From assembly GCA_036279975.1 (NCBI GenBank), contig DASURP010000074.1:1-64000 (forward strand): DNA of 64,000 nt. Reading direction: 5' to 3'. Within the stretch, counting starts at the first letter, position 1. Every line of letters starts with the position of its first letter. The DNA comes from 66-474 sp036279975. GTDB lineage: Bacteria; Pseudomonadota; Gammaproteobacteria; Xanthomonadales; Rhodanobacteraceae. Of this stretch, positions 1 to 8,524 are shown in pieces. Below the pieces are notes generated by a model. That model did no database searches. It worked only from the letters and a program-made list of their open reading frames with translations, and was not told the DNA's origin. The position numbers and the translations under genes are program-made.

Positions 1-174
1 GGCCTGACTTTCCACAACGGCCGCTTCACCGCGGAACCGTGGAAAGTAAAGCGTCGCGAGCTGTCGGACTCCCGTCCCCGGCAGTTCGCGACGCCGTGGC
101 GACTGCGGCGCATCGCGGGCAACCCCGCGGTGCGTGGCACCGGCCCGGGCGTCCGCCTTCCCCCCTCGGCAATG

Positions 175-198
175 CGGGCAGGCTTCCGCCCGATTTTT
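175..198 (+). terminator. Possible intrinsic terminator of the gene upstream of the window
   Basis: A 5-bp stem CGGGC/GCCCG with an 8-base loop is followed directly by ATTTTT. The stem is short, so this is a weak candidate for the terminator of the upstream gene. Confidence 0.3.
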
Positions 199-289
199 GC
201 CACGCCCGGGAACCTGCGATCCCCGCTGCGGTCGGAAATCGCCGTGGGGGGCTTTACTTGGTCCGGCGGGGTTCCATCGGCGGCACGGG

Positions 290-307
290 CCGTGACGGCC
301 GTCACGG
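290..307. repeat. 18-bp perfect palindrome
   Basis: The sequence CCGTGACGGCCGTCACGG reads the same on both strands and lies about 110 bases before the lpxC start. No T-run follows. It could be a protein-binding site or a cruciform. Its function is unknown. Confidence 0.4.
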
Positions 308-344
308 TCGATACGGGACGGATTAACTGAACCTGACAGTCCAC

Positions 345-373
345 TTTATTCGGATTGTGAACCGTGGTAGCAT
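345..373 (+). promoter_or_regulatory. Candidate lpxC promoter
   Basis: A -35-like TTTATT (345-350) and a -10-like TAGCAT (368-373) are separated by 17 bases, in a locally AT-richer patch about 40 bases before the lpxC start. The match to the sigma-70 consensus is partial. Confidence 0.35.
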
Positions 374-415
374 CGCCCACGATTTAGCGTTGTCCTAACA
401 GGATTCCAACGAAAA

Positions 416-1327
416 ATGATCAAGCAGCGCACGCTCAAAAACGTGATCCGCGCGACGGGCGTCGGCCTGCACACGGGCGAAAAGGTGTACATGACCCTGC
501 GCCCCGCGGCGGCCAACACCGGCATCGTGTTCCGCCGCACCGACCTGCCCGAACCGGTCAGCATTCCGTCGCGTTGCGAATACGTCGGCGATACGCGCCT
601 CTCCAGCACGCTCATCAAGGATGACGTGCGCGTGGGTACGGTCGAGCATTTGCTGTCGGCAATGGCCGGCCTCGGCATCGACAATGCCTACGTCGACTTG
701 TCCGCGCCGGAAGTGCCGATCATGGACGGCAGCGCGGGTCCGTTCGTGTTCCTGCTGCAGTCGGCGGGCATCGAGGAACAGTCCGCGCCCAAACGTTTCA
801 TCCGCATCAAGAAGCCGGTCAAGGTCGAGGAAGGCGACAAGTGGGCCCGCTTCGAGCCGTTCGACGGCTTCAAGGTCGGCTTTTCGATCGAGTTCCAGCA
901 TCCGATCTTTTCGCGCCGCGCTTCCAAGGCCGAGATCGATTTCTCGACGACCTCGTTCGTCAAGGAAGTCAGCCGCGCGCGCACCTTCGGTTTCATGCGC
1001 GACATCGAGATGCTGCGCGAGAAGAACCTCGCGCTGGGCGGCTCGATGGACAACGCGATCGTGCTTGATGACTACCGCGTCCTGAATGAAGACGGGTTGC
1101 GCTACGAGGACGAGTTCGTCAAGCACAAGATCCTCGACGCCATCGGGGATCTTTATTTGTTGGGCCACAGCCTGATCGGCGCGTTCTACGGCCACAAGTC
1201 CGGGCACGAGTTGAACAACCAGTTGCTGCGCGCGCTGCTGGTCGACAAATCCGCGTGGGAAGAAGTCACCTTCGACGATCCGGCGCTGGCGCCGATTTCG
1301 TACGCGCACCCCGCCCAGGCGGTGTAG
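416..1327 (+). CDS. lpxC: UDP-3-O-acyl-N-acetylglucosamine deacetylase LpxC
   Basis: This zinc amidase carries out the committed deacetylation step of lipid A synthesis in the cytoplasm. The 303-residue length is normal for the family. The start MIKQRTLKNVIRATGVGLHT is typical. The zinc ligands are visible as H78 (in VEHLLSAMAG), H237 and D241 (in HKILDAIGDL). The general base is E77 and the active-site H264 lies in HKSGHELNN. There is no strong Shine-Dalgarno; GGATTCC lies shortly upstream. It is followed by a perfect hairpin and then by dciA on the opposite strand. The lpxC / reversed dciA / M23 / secA order is the usual one in Xanthomonadales. Confidence 0.97.
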   Translation: MIKQRTLKNVIRATGVGLHTGEKVYMTLRPAAANTGIVFRRTDLPEPVSIPSRCEYVGDTRLSSTLIKDDVRVGTVEHLLSAMAGLGIDNAYVDLSAPEVPIMDGSAGPFVFLLQSAGIEEQSAPKRFIRIKKPVKVEEGDKWARFEPFDGFKVGFSIEFQHPIFSRRASKAEIDFSTTSFVKEVSRARTFGFMRDIEMLREKNLALGGSMDNAIVLDDYRVLNEDGLRYEDEFVKHKILDAIGDLYLLGHSLIGAFYGHKSGHELNNQLLRALLVDKSAWEEVTFDDPALAPISYAHPAQAV

Positions 1328-1344
1328 AACCTGCTGGTCGGCCA

Positions 1345-1369
1345 CGCTGCATTCCCGCGGAATGCAGCG
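1345..1369 (+). terminator. Perfect 11-bp hairpin after lpxC
   Basis: CGCTGCATTCC pairs with GGAATGCAGCG across a 3-base loop, 18 bases after the lpxC stop codon. No U-tract follows, so it may be an RNA 3' stabiliser or a weak terminator rather than a classical intrinsic terminator. Confidence 0.4.
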
Positions 1370-1818
1370 CCTGTCGCGCCATGGGCATGCTCCCGATCAA
1401 CCTCGCCACGGCGAGCAGCCGTGCCTGGCCTTGGGCGCCGGCCCGGCTATCCATGGCCGATCGCGTTGCTCGCGCGATTACTGGGCGCCCATGCTTTGGA
1501 CCGCCTGCGGCCTTCGGGCGCGCCCGGCGCGCCTTGTCGACCGGGCACATGATGCCGTCGGCATCGCGCAAACGCCTGTCCGCGCCCCGACTTCTCGCAG
1601 CAGCCGCTGCGGCCGAACCCCCGGGAACGGCGGCACGTCAGCGTGATGCGGTCCGGCGGTCCTGCCGGGCGGCCACGTAACCCGCTGAATATCCCGACCG
1701 CACTTCCGCGGATTTCACGATTTGTGACTTTTTTCTGATTTCGGTCGGCACACATTGCCGTGCCCGTGCTATAAGTTCGGCTTCCGCCGACGGAGGAGGG
1801 GGCGGACGGCCTGCGCGA
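1370..1818. other. Non-coding region between convergent lpxC and dciA
   Basis: No convincing gene is present; the open frames are low-complexity and Arg/Ala/Pro-rich. Several small inverted repeats are visible, for example GATGCC/GGCATC at 1551-1565 and GGCGCGCC palindromes near 1516-1533. An AT-richer patch lies at about 1715-1760. It may be a decayed copy of the hairpin-rich repeat found after secA, but that is only an impression. Confidence 0.4.
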
Positions 1819-2322
1819 TCACCCGGCCGGGGGATTGTCCGCCACGGCGGCAAGCTCCAGGAACAGCGCGCGCAGGTCCGGGTCGGCGATGGCCGATGCG
1901 GCGGCGCGGATGGTTTGCGCGGCCCGCGGTGTCAGCGATGGCGGGGCGGCGGAGCCGTCGACCGATGCCCGCAGTGGCATCACCTTGGCCGTGACGGAGC
2001 TCGCAGCCAGTCCCAGGGAATGCACCGCGGCAAGGATTCGCGACTGCTCCATGCGTACGCGCGTGGCCCAGGCGGACGATTCAACCAGCAGCAGGACGCG
2101 ATCGTTGCGCAGGCCGGCGAATCCGACGTGCTCGCGCAGAGGTGTTGGCAGCAGCGGAACAATGCGTTGGCTGGTGCGGTCAATTTCGCGTGCCCTTGCC
2201 GCCAGGTCGGCGATCGGGGCGCATTGCGCAAGCGGCGTCGGACCGTGGGTGTCGCGGGGCGGCAGCGGTTTGGCAGGAGACAAGACGAATGAAAATCCAG
2301 ACGGTTCGCTCAAGATGGGCAT
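1819..2322 (-). CDS. dciA: DciA-like DNA helicase loader (DUF721)
   Basis: A 167-residue protein whose middle (about residues 35-110, including REHVGFAGLRNDRVLLLV and SSAWATRVRMEQ) matches the DUF721/DciA domain. DciA loads the replicative helicase DnaB in bacteria that lack DnaC. The assignment rests on the domain and on its fixed place between lpxC and the M23 peptidase gene in Xanthomonadales. The ATG at 2322 overlaps the ATG of the divergent peptidase gene, so each 5' leader must lie inside the other gene. A TTG start 12 codons in is possible. The C-terminal third is Ala-rich and probably poorly ordered. Confidence 0.75.
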   Translation of the reverse strand: MPILSEPSGFSFVLSPAKPLPPRDTHGPTPLAQCAPIADLAARAREIDRTSQRIVPLLPTPLREHVGFAGLRNDRVLLLVESSAWATRVRMEQSRILAAVHSLGLAASSVTAKVMPLRASVDGSAAPPSLTPRAAQTIRAAASAIADPDLRALFLELAAVADNPPAG

Positions 2323-3247
2323 GATACTGGTGGCGCGTTCGCGCCGATGCGGGTGGTCCAACGCCCATTTCGACGAACGCCGGGTTGCCAACCGCAGGCT
2401 GCGTTGGCGGGTCACCTCCGCCCTGGCCGCATGCGTGGTCGCGAGCGCCGCCGTGGCGGTGTGGGTGGCCAGCCCGAGCAGCCGCACGCTGGCACAGATC
2501 GATTCGATGCACCAGCAGATCGCGGCCCAGAAGGCCGAGTTGCAGCAGGTGCGCGAAAATGCCCAGCGCGATATCCGCCACATGGCGATCAAGCTTGGGG
2601 AACTGCAGGCCGATTCCGCGCGGCTCGACGCGCTGGGTCAGCGCCTGGTGGTGGCCGGCAAGCTCGATCCCGCCGAATTCAATTTCAACGAAGCGCCCGG
2701 CCTCGGCGGACCCGAGATGGCCGTGCCGCCCACGCGTTCGTTGCCGTATGACCTTTCCGTCAGCATGGAGCAACTGGGCCGCCGTTTCGACGCCCAGCAG
2801 ACCCAGCTCGGCGTGCTGCAATCGTTGCTGACCGACCGCGCGGTCGCCGCCAACCTGATCCCCAGCGGCATGCCCGTCAAGAATGGCTACATCACCTCGC
2901 CGTACGGCGAGCGCATCGATCCGTTCACCGGCCGCGAGAGTTTCCATCCGGGCCTCGACATCGGGGTGGCGTGGGGCTCGCAGGTGTACGCGGTGGCTGG
3001 CGGCGTGGTCACCTATGCGGGCGTGCGCGATGGCTACGGGAAAGTGGTGGAGATCGACCACGGCGACGGTTACATGACCCGCTACGCGCACAACAGCAAG
3101 CTGCTGGCGCACGTCGGCGAACACGTGCACTCGGGCGAGGTGATTTCCGATGCCGGCACCACCGGCCGGTCCACCGGCCCGCACGTGCATTTCGAGGTGT
3201 GGCACGACGGCAAGCTGGTGAACCCGATTGCGTACGTGCGGCGATAG
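2321..3247 (+). CDS. M23 (LytM) family metallopeptidase
   Basis: A cell-wall endopeptidase or LytM-type amidase activator acting in the periplasm, anchored by one N-terminal membrane segment (about residues 31-50). Next comes a coiled coil (about 57-110), then a C-terminal Peptidase_M23 domain (about 188-305). The zinc motifs are intact: HPGLD gives H209 and D213, and HVH gives H288 and H290, so it is probably catalytic rather than a degenerate regulator. Starts at 2315 or 2321 are both possible; 2321 gives 308 residues. It sits upstream of secA, separated by a repeat-filled spacer. The natural substrate is presumably peptidoglycan cross-bridges. Confidence 0.9.
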   Translation: MILVARSRRCGWSNAHFDERRVANRRLRWRVTSALAACVVASAAVAVWVASPSSRTLAQIDSMHQQIAAQKAELQQVRENAQRDIRHMAIKLGELQADSARLDALGQRLVVAGKLDPAEFNFNEAPGLGGPEMAVPPTRSLPYDLSVSMEQLGRRFDAQQTQLGVLQSLLTDRAVAANLIPSGMPVKNGYITSPYGERIDPFTGRESFHPGLDIGVAWGSQVYAVAGGVVTYAGVRDGYGKVVEIDHGDGYMTRYAHNSKLLAHVGEHVHSGEVISDAGTTGRSTGPHVHFEVWHDGKLVNPIAYVRR

Positions 3248-3278
3248 CGGTCCGACCCTGCCGAGTTGGCGTGCTCTT

Positions 3279-3432
3279 CCCTTCTCCCTTCGGGAGAAGG
3301 GGGCAAGGCGCTGCGCTTGTTCTTGCGCGTAGCGCCGGATGAGGGTTCGGGACCCGGAGCCTCCGCCTTGTTCGGGAACACGCCGAGGGCCCGTACCCTC
3401 ACTCCCAACCCCTCTCCTGAAGGGAGAAGGGG
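3279..3432. repeat. Head-to-head pair of REP-like hairpins
   Basis: The first unit is a perfect 10-bp stem CCCTTCTCCC/GGGAGAAGGG with a 3-base loop (3279-3301). The second, imperfect unit ends near 3432. Between them GATGAGGGT (from 3348) and ACCCTCA (from 3395) are inverted, so the whole element is a large inverted repeat. It fills most of the 359-base spacer 3248-3606 between the M23 gene and secA; no gene is seen there. A related hairpin follows secA. Confidence 0.6.
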
Positions 3433-3606
3433 AGCAACAGCATGCAGCCGCTCTCTCTTCCAGCGAGGGGCGTCGGCAACAGCGTGCGAGACCTTGTTTC
3501 CTTGAAATCCCCCGGTTTTGCCGCCAACTCTAGGCGCGACGGGCGTGTCCTTTTATGATGTCCGATTGAATGTCGTCCGCAGCCCGGAATCGCGAATCCT
3601 AGTCCG

Positions 3607-6375
3607 ATGCCCAATATCCTGACGAGTGTCTTCGGCAGCCGCAATGAACGCGTGCTGAAGCAGCTTTCGAAAATCGTGGCGCGCATCAACGCGTTCGAAC
3701 CCCAGATGCAGACGCTCGACGACGGCGCATTGCGCGGCAAGACCGCCGAGTTCAAGCAGCGCATCGCCAATGGCGAGAGCCTCGACAAGGTCCTGCCCGA
3801 AGCGTTTGCGGTGGTGCGCGAAGCCAGCCACCGGGTGCTTGGCCTGCGCCACTACGACGTGCAGCTGATCGGCGGCATGGTGCTGCACCAGGGCAAGATC
3901 GCCGAGATGCGCACCGGCGAGGGCAAGACCCTGGTCGCGACGTTGCCGGTGTACCTGAACGCACTGGCCGGCAAGGGCGTGCACGTCGTCACCGTCAACG
4001 ATTATCTCGCCAAGCGCGACGCCGCGTGGATGGGCAAGATCTACAGCTTCCTGGGCCTCAACGTGGGCGTGGTCTGGCCGGGCATGGAGATGTCGGACAA
4101 ACACGCAGCCTATGCGGCCGACATCACCTACGGCACCAACAATGAATTCGGCTTCGACTACCTGCGTGACAACATGGCGGTGGCCAAGGAACAGCGTTAC
4201 CAGCGCGGCCTCAACTTCGCGATCGTGGACGAGGTCGATTCGATCCTGATCGACGAGGCGCGCACGCCGCTGATCATTTCCGGGCCGGCCGAGGATTCGC
4301 CGGAGCTGTACGTCCGGGTCAACCGGGTCGTCCCGCACATGACCCGCCAGAAGAGGGAGCCGCTGGCCGGCGAGCCGCCCGAGCCCGGTGATTACTACGT
4401 GGACGAAAAGCAGAAGCAGGTGCACCTGTCCGAGGAGGGCATGGAGCACGCCGAGCGCCTGCTGGGCGAGGCCGGCATCCTGGAGGCGGATACCAGCCTG
4501 TACGACGCGCGCAACCTCGCGGTCGTGCATCACCTGAACCAGGCCCTGCGTGCGCACGCGCTGTACCAGCGCGACGTCGATTACATCGTGCGCGACGGCG
4601 AAATCATCATCGTCGACGAGTTCACCGGCCGCACCCTGCCGGGGCGGCGCTGGTCGGAAGGCCTGCACCAGGCCGTCGAGGCCAAGGAAGGCGTGCCGAT
4701 CCAGCGCGAAAACCAGACGATGGCCACCATCACCTTCCAGAACCTGTTCCGCATGTACGACAAGTTGTCGGGCATGACCGGCACCGCGGATACCGAGGCC
4801 TTCGAGCTGCAGTCGATCTATGGCCTCGAGGTGGTGGTGATCCCCACCAACATGCCGATGATCCGCAAGGACAACGCCGACCTCGTGTTCCTGAAGCCCG
4901 AGGCCAAGTTCAAGGCGGTGCTGGAGGACGTCAGGGATTGCCACGAACGCGGCCAGCCGGTGCTGGTCGGCACCGCGTCCATCGAAGTGTCGGAACTGGT
5001 CCACGGATTGCTGCAGAAAGCCGGCGTCCCCCACAACGTGCTGAACGCCAAGCAGCACGAGCGCGAAGCCAGGATCATCGAACAGGCCGGCCTGCCGGGC
5101 GCGGTCACCATCGCCACCAACATGGCCGGCCGCGGTACCGACATCGTGCTGGGCGGCAGCCTCGATGCGGAACTGGCGGCATTGCCCCCGGACGCCACCG
5201 AGGCCGACAAGCAGCGCGTCAAGGCCGAATGGAAGCAGCGCCACCAACAGGTGCTGGACGCGGGCGGCCTGCACATCGTCGGCACCGAACGCCACGAGTC
5301 GCGGCGCGTGGACAACCAGTTGCGCGGTCGCTCCGGCCGCCAGGGCGACCCGGGTTCCTCGCGCTTCTATCTCTCGCTGCAAGACAACCTGATGCGCATC
5401 TTCGGTGGTGAAGGCCTGGTGCGCTGGATGCAGCGCTTCGGCATGAAGGAAGACGACGCGCTGGAAGACAAGCTGGTCAGCCGCCAGATCGAGAAGGCCC
5501 AGCGCAAGGTCGAGCAGCACAACTTCGACATCCGCAAGCAATTGCTCGAATTCGACGACACCGCCAACGCCCAGCGCAAGGTGATCTACAAACAGCGCCT
5601 GGAACTGCTGGAATCCGACAGCGTGGCCGACACCGTCGCCGACATCCGCCATGACGTGTTCGAATCGCTGGCGGCGCACTACGTGCCGCGCGATACCGTG
5701 GACGAGCAGTGGGACCTCGCGGGCCTGGACACCGCGCTGGAATCCGAGTTCGGCATGAAGCTGGATCTCAAGCGCTGGCTGGAGTCTTCCGCCGAGGCCG
5801 ACGCCGAAACGATCCACCGGCACGTGGTCGAGACCGCCGACGAAATGTTCGCCGCCAAGGAAAGACAGATTGGCCCCGAGGTCATGCGCGCGCTGGAAAA
5901 GCACGTGATGCTGACCGCGGTGGACAGCGCGTGGAAGGACCACCTCGCCAACATGGATTACCTGCGCCAGGGCATCTACCTGCGTTCCTACGCGCAGATC
6001 GACCCCAAGCAGGAATACAAGCGCGAGGCTTATCGTCTTTTCGAGGACATGCTGGGCCGCATCAAGAAGGAACTCACCCAGACCCTTGCGCGCGTGCGCA
6101 TCCGCACCGAGGAAGAAGTCGCCGCGCTGGAGGCCGAGCAACGCCGCGCCGCAGCGGCCCGGGCCATGGAGTTCCAGCACGCGCAGTCGACGGGCTTCGA
6201 TCCCGCGCCGATGCCGGGCGCCGAAGGCGGCCACGCACAAACCGCGGCGGAAGGTGCGGCCGCGGTCGCCACCGCGGCCCCCGTGGTGCGCGCGGGTCCC
6301 AAGATCGGCCGCAACGATCCATGCCCGTGCGGATCGGGCAAGAAGTACAAGCACTGCCACGGGGCACTCAGCTAG
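3607..6375 (+). CDS. secA: Preprotein translocase ATPase SecA
   Basis: This motor ATPase drives unfolded preproteins through SecYEG at the inner membrane. At 922 residues it is full length. The Walker A motif MRTGEGKT is at residues 101-108 and the DEVD box at about 208-211. The helicase region TNMAGRGTDI and the helical scaffold are intact. The C-terminus carries the SEC-C zinc motif (NDPCPCGSGKKYKHCHG, about 902-918), which binds SecB and phospholipid. The linker before it is Ala-rich. The initiator is the ATG at 3607; there is no strong Shine-Dalgarno in front. Confidence 0.98.
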   Translation: MPNILTSVFGSRNERVLKQLSKIVARINAFEPQMQTLDDGALRGKTAEFKQRIANGESLDKVLPEAFAVVREASHRVLGLRHYDVQLIGGMVLHQGKIAEMRTGEGKTLVATLPVYLNALAGKGVHVVTVNDYLAKRDAAWMGKIYSFLGLNVGVVWPGMEMSDKHAAYAADITYGTNNEFGFDYLRDNMAVAKEQRYQRGLNFAIVDEVDSILIDEARTPLIISGPAEDSPELYVRVNRVVPHMTRQKREPLAGEPPEPGDYYVDEKQKQVHLSEEGMEHAERLLGEAGILEADTSLYDARNLAVVHHLNQALRAHALYQRDVDYIVRDGEIIIVDEFTGRTLPGRRWSEGLHQAVEAKEGVPIQRENQTMATITFQNLFRMYDKLSGMTGTADTEAFELQSIYGLEVVVIPTNMPMIRKDNADLVFLKPEAKFKAVLEDVRDCHERGQPVLVGTASIEVSELVHGLLQKAGVPHNVLNAKQHEREARIIEQAGLPGAVTIATNMAGRGTDIVLGGSLDAELAALPPDATEADKQRVKAEWKQRHQQVLDAGGLHIVGTERHESRRVDNQLRGRSGRQGDPGSSRFYLSLQDNLMRIFGGEGLVRWMQRFGMKEDDALEDKLVSRQIEKAQRKVEQHNFDIRKQLLEFDDTANAQRKVIYKQRLELLESDSVADTVADIRHDVFESLAAHYVPRDTVDEQWDLAGLDTALESEFGMKLDLKRWLESSAEADAETIHRHVVETADEMFAAKERQIGPEVMRALEKHVMLTAVDSAWKDHLANMDYLRQGIYLRSYAQIDPKQEYKREAYRLFEDMLGRIKKELTQTLARVRIRTEEEVAALEAEQRRAAAARAMEFQHAQSTGFDPAPMPGAEGGHAQTAAEGAAAVATAAPVVRAGPKIGRNDPCPCGSGKKYKHCHGALS

Positions 6376-6413
6376 CTCGTCATCTCGGCGGAGGCCGGGG
6401 TCCAGTGCCTTCC

Positions 6414-6434
6414 CCCTCTCCCTCCGGGAGAGGG
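6414..6434. repeat. REP-like hairpin after secA
   Basis: CCCTCTCCC and GGGAGAGGG form a perfect 9-bp stem with a 3-base loop, followed by the tail 'gggcgggtgagggt'. The same module appears in the M23-secA spacer. It lies 38 bases after the secA stop and could protect the transcript end. Confidence 0.55.
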
Positions 6435-6494
6435 TGCCCTAAGGGCGGGTGAGGGTCCGGTCGCGCACGAAGCGTTTCAACCAATACTGTCGTC

Positions 6495-6528
6495 ATTCCG
6501 GGGCCGCACGTAGTGTGGAACCCGGAAT
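6495..6528. repeat. Hairpin of the 'cattccgggg' repeat family
   Basis: ATTCCGGG (6495-6502) pairs with CCCGGAAT (6521-6528), and CCGCAC pairs with GTGTGG inside. The leading 'cgtcattccgggg' recurs at the ends of the element at 44263-44371, so this is a dispersed repeat. Confidence 0.5.
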
Positions 6529-6576
6529 CCGCTTTCGACATCCCTGTCTCTTTCCGCCCGCCTCCCGGGCGGCCGG

Positions 6577-6883
6577 GTGACTTTCTCTTACGTGGCCAAG
6601 AGAAAGTCACCAAAGGGAAGGCCACCCCGCGGACGCGCCCTCCGCACATCCACGTGCTCCGGGTTCGCGAGCGGCCGCCGGGGTTCGCCGACGGACCATC
6701 CATGGTCCTGCGGCGAACTGGCGCACTTCCTGTGCGCCATCCTTCGGACTTTTCCGTTGCCCGCTCGCCGCGTCCGAGGGGCCCCGTTGGCGCGCATCCT
6801 GCGCGCCTCGGCGTCATGCAACGTCGCGTTGATCGCTCCGTCGACGGCCATACATGGCCTGCCATAGGGCGGGTGATAACCCG
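6577..6883. other. Chain of hairpins in the secA downstream region
   Basis: The spacer 6376-7001 contains no credible gene. This part is a succession of perfect inverted repeats: a 13-bp stem at 6577-6610 (8-base loop); a two-part stem GTTCGCCG..GGACCA / TGGTCC..CGGCGAAC at 6683-6718; TGGCGCAC/GTGCGCCA at 6719-6739; GGCGCGC/GCGCGCC at 6789-6807; GGCCAT/ATGGCC at 6846-6859; and CGGGT/ACCCG at 6870-6883. Several loops are 'tcca', 'ttcct' or 'atcct'. From memory, similar hairpin chains are dispersed in Xanthomonadales genomes. It may be a structured RNA or a mobile repeat. Confidence 0.6.
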
Positions 6884-7001
6884 TCTTCGGTGTGTATCGA
6901 ACGGCGGGATTGTTCGCATCATCCCTGATGCTTGTCCCTCGCCTGCGCTCGGGGCCGGCCTATGGCCGTCCAATTTCGTTCCCGGCGAATTTGTCGCTTC
7001 G

Positions 7002-7937
7002 CTATTCCCGCCCTACGTGCAATCCCAGCAACGCCGCGACATGCGCGGCAACGCCTTCGCGCAACGCATCGAGGTCGTAGCCGCCTTCGAGCGACGAGAC
7101 GATGCGGCCGTCGGCATGGCGGTCGGCGAGTTCGACCAGGCGTTGCGTGATCCATGCGTAGTCGGCGGGGACGAGTTGCAGTTGCGCCAGCGGGTCGCGG
7201 GCGTCAGCGTCGAAGCCGGCGGAGACCAGCAGCAGTTGCGGACGGAACAGGTCGAGTTCGGGCAGCAGTTGCTTTTCCCAGGTGGCCCGGAATTCGGCCG
7301 ATTGCGTGCCCGGCGGCAGCGGCGCGTTGAACACATTGCCGCAACCGTGTTCGCTGACCGCGCCGGTGCCGGGGTACAACGGCATCTGGTGGCTGGAGGC
7401 ATACAACACGCGCGGGTCGTGGCGGAAGATGTCCTGGGTGCCGTTGCCGTGATGGACGTCGAAATCGACGATCGCGACGCGATCCAGGCGATACGCACTG
7501 AGCGCGTGCGTGGCGGCCAGCGCGACGTTGTTGAACAAGCAGAAACCCATCGCGGCTTCGCGCGTGGCGTGATGGCCGGGGGGTCGCACGGCGCAGAACG
7601 CCCGCGTCGTCGCGCCGGCGAGTACCGCGTCGGTCGCGGCGCACGCGGCGCCGGCCGCGTGCAGCGCGGCTTCCAGCGAACCGGGCGACATCACGGTATC
7701 GGGATCGAGACGGGTGGCACCGGTGTCCGGCGCGCTTGCGAAGATGCGGTCCACGTAGTCGGGGCGGTGTGTGGACCCGAGCTGCCCGTGGCTTGCACGC
7801 GGTGCTTCGATGCGTTCCAGTCCCGAGAAGCGCGGGTCGTCCAGCGCCTGCAGCACCGCGTGGAGCCGCGCGGGCGATTCGGGATGGCCTGCGCCTGGTT
7901 CGTGCCCGAAACAGGCGGGGTGCGTATAGACCCGCAT
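7002..7937 (-). CDS. Histone deacetylase family (acetoin-utilisation/acetylpolyamine amidohydrolase-like) protein
   Basis: A 311-residue arginase/deacetylase-fold zinc hydrolase that removes acetyl groups from lysine side chains, polyamines or a related small amide. The charge-relay histidines H122/H123 lie in RPPGHHA. The zinc ligands D160 and H162 lie in DFDVHHGNGT, and D243 in SAGFDAD. The start MRVYTHPACFGHEPG is the family's usual N-terminus; an upstream ATG at 7979 would overlap the preceding adenosyltransferase gene and add 14 basic residues. It begins 7 bases after that gene, so the two are cotranscribed. The true substrate cannot be read from sequence. Confidence 0.88.
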   Translation of the reverse strand: MRVYTHPACFGHEPGAGHPESPARLHAVLQALDDPRFSGLERIEAPRASHGQLGSTHRPDYVDRIFASAPDTGATRLDPDTVMSPGSLEAALHAAGAACAATDAVLAGATTRAFCAVRPPGHHATREAAMGFCLFNNVALAATHALSAYRLDRVAIVDFDVHHGNGTQDIFRHDPRVLYASSHQMPLYPGTGAVSEHGCGNVFNAPLPPGTQSAEFRATWEKQLLPELDLFRPQLLLVSAGFDADARDPLAQLQLVPADYAWITQRLVELADRHADGRIVSSLEGGYDLDALREGVAAHVAALLGLHVGRE

Positions 7938-7944
7938 GGGGAAT

Positions 7945-8517
7945 TCAACCAGGCGACGTCGGGCGCGGTCTTTTTTCATGTTGCCACAGCACCTCGCCGT
8001 GGCCGCTGGCGCGCGCCAGCACGCGCGACAACACGAACAGCAGGTCGGACAGCCGGTTCAGGTAATGCGTGACCTGCGGGCGCACGCTTTCTGCCCGGGC
8101 CAGCGTCACCACGCGGCGCTCGGCCCGCCGGCAGACTGTGCGTGCGACGTGGCATTGCGCGGCGGCGTGGCCGCCACCGGGCAGGATGAATTCCTTGAGC
8201 CGCGGCAGGTCGGCGTTGTAGTGGTCGAGGGTCTGTTCGAGTCCGGTCACGTCGGCATCCTGGATGGTTGCCATGCCCGGCACGCACAACTCGCCGCCGA
8301 GGTCGAACAGTGCATGCTGGATGCGCGCCAGCAATTCCCGGATGTCATCGGGCACGTCGTCCCACGCCAGCAGCATGCCCAGCGTGGAGTTCAACTCATC
8401 GACAGTGCCATAGGCCTCGACGCGCGCCGAATCCTTGGGCGTGCGCGAGCCGTCGCCGAGCCCGGTGGTGCCGTCGTCCCCGGTGCGCGTGTAAACCTTG
8501 GTGACGCGCATGCCCAT
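7945..8517 (-). CDS. Cob(I)yrinic acid a,c-diamide adenosyltransferase (PduO type)
   Basis: It transfers the adenosyl group of ATP to cob(I)alamin, making adenosylcobalamin in the cytoplasm. The N-terminal ATP loop YTRTGDDGTTGL and the motifs ELNSTLG and LNRLSDLLFVLSR identify the PduO (not CobA) family. The length of 190 residues is normal. A second ATG at 8511 (MRVTKVYTRTG) has better spacing from GGA and may be the real start. It lies 7 bases from both neighbours in a three-gene operon with a membrane protein and a deacetylase-like enzyme. Confidence 0.92.
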   Translation of the reverse strand: MGMRVTKVYTRTGDDGTTGLGDGSRTPKDSARVEAYGTVDELNSTLGMLLAWDDVPDDIRELLARIQHALFDLGGELCVPGMATIQDADVTGLEQTLDHYNADLPRLKEFILPGGGHAAAQCHVARTVCRRAERRVVTLARAESVRPQVTHYLNRLSDLLFVLSRVLARASGHGEVLWQHEKRPRPTSPG

Positions 8518-8524
8518 ATTTCCG

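Larger units (their letters stand above)
1..415. other. Non-coding region upstream of lpxC
   Basis: I see no credible gene here. The short open frames have unnatural compositions rich in Arg, Gly and Pro. In related genomes ftsZ usually lies just upstream of lpxC, so this is probably the ftsZ-lpxC spacer. It holds a possible terminator for the upstream gene, an 18-bp palindrome and a likely lpxC promoter, each listed separately. Confidence 0.5.

Noticed and set aside
39..330. Two short overlapping frames at the window start
   Set aside because: Arg/Gly/Pro-rich products with no ribosome sites; the region contains a terminator-like hairpin and a palindrome, so it is better read as a spacer.
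3553..6360. Very long open frame antisense to secA
   Set aside because: It is the mirror of high-GC codon use in secA. The product has His/Val/Leu-rich shadow composition and no domain, and secA is certain.
6513..8072. Long plus-strand frame through the hairpin region and the deacetylase gene
   Set aside because: It runs antisense to two clear genes and through hairpin repeats. No domain or ribosome site supports it.
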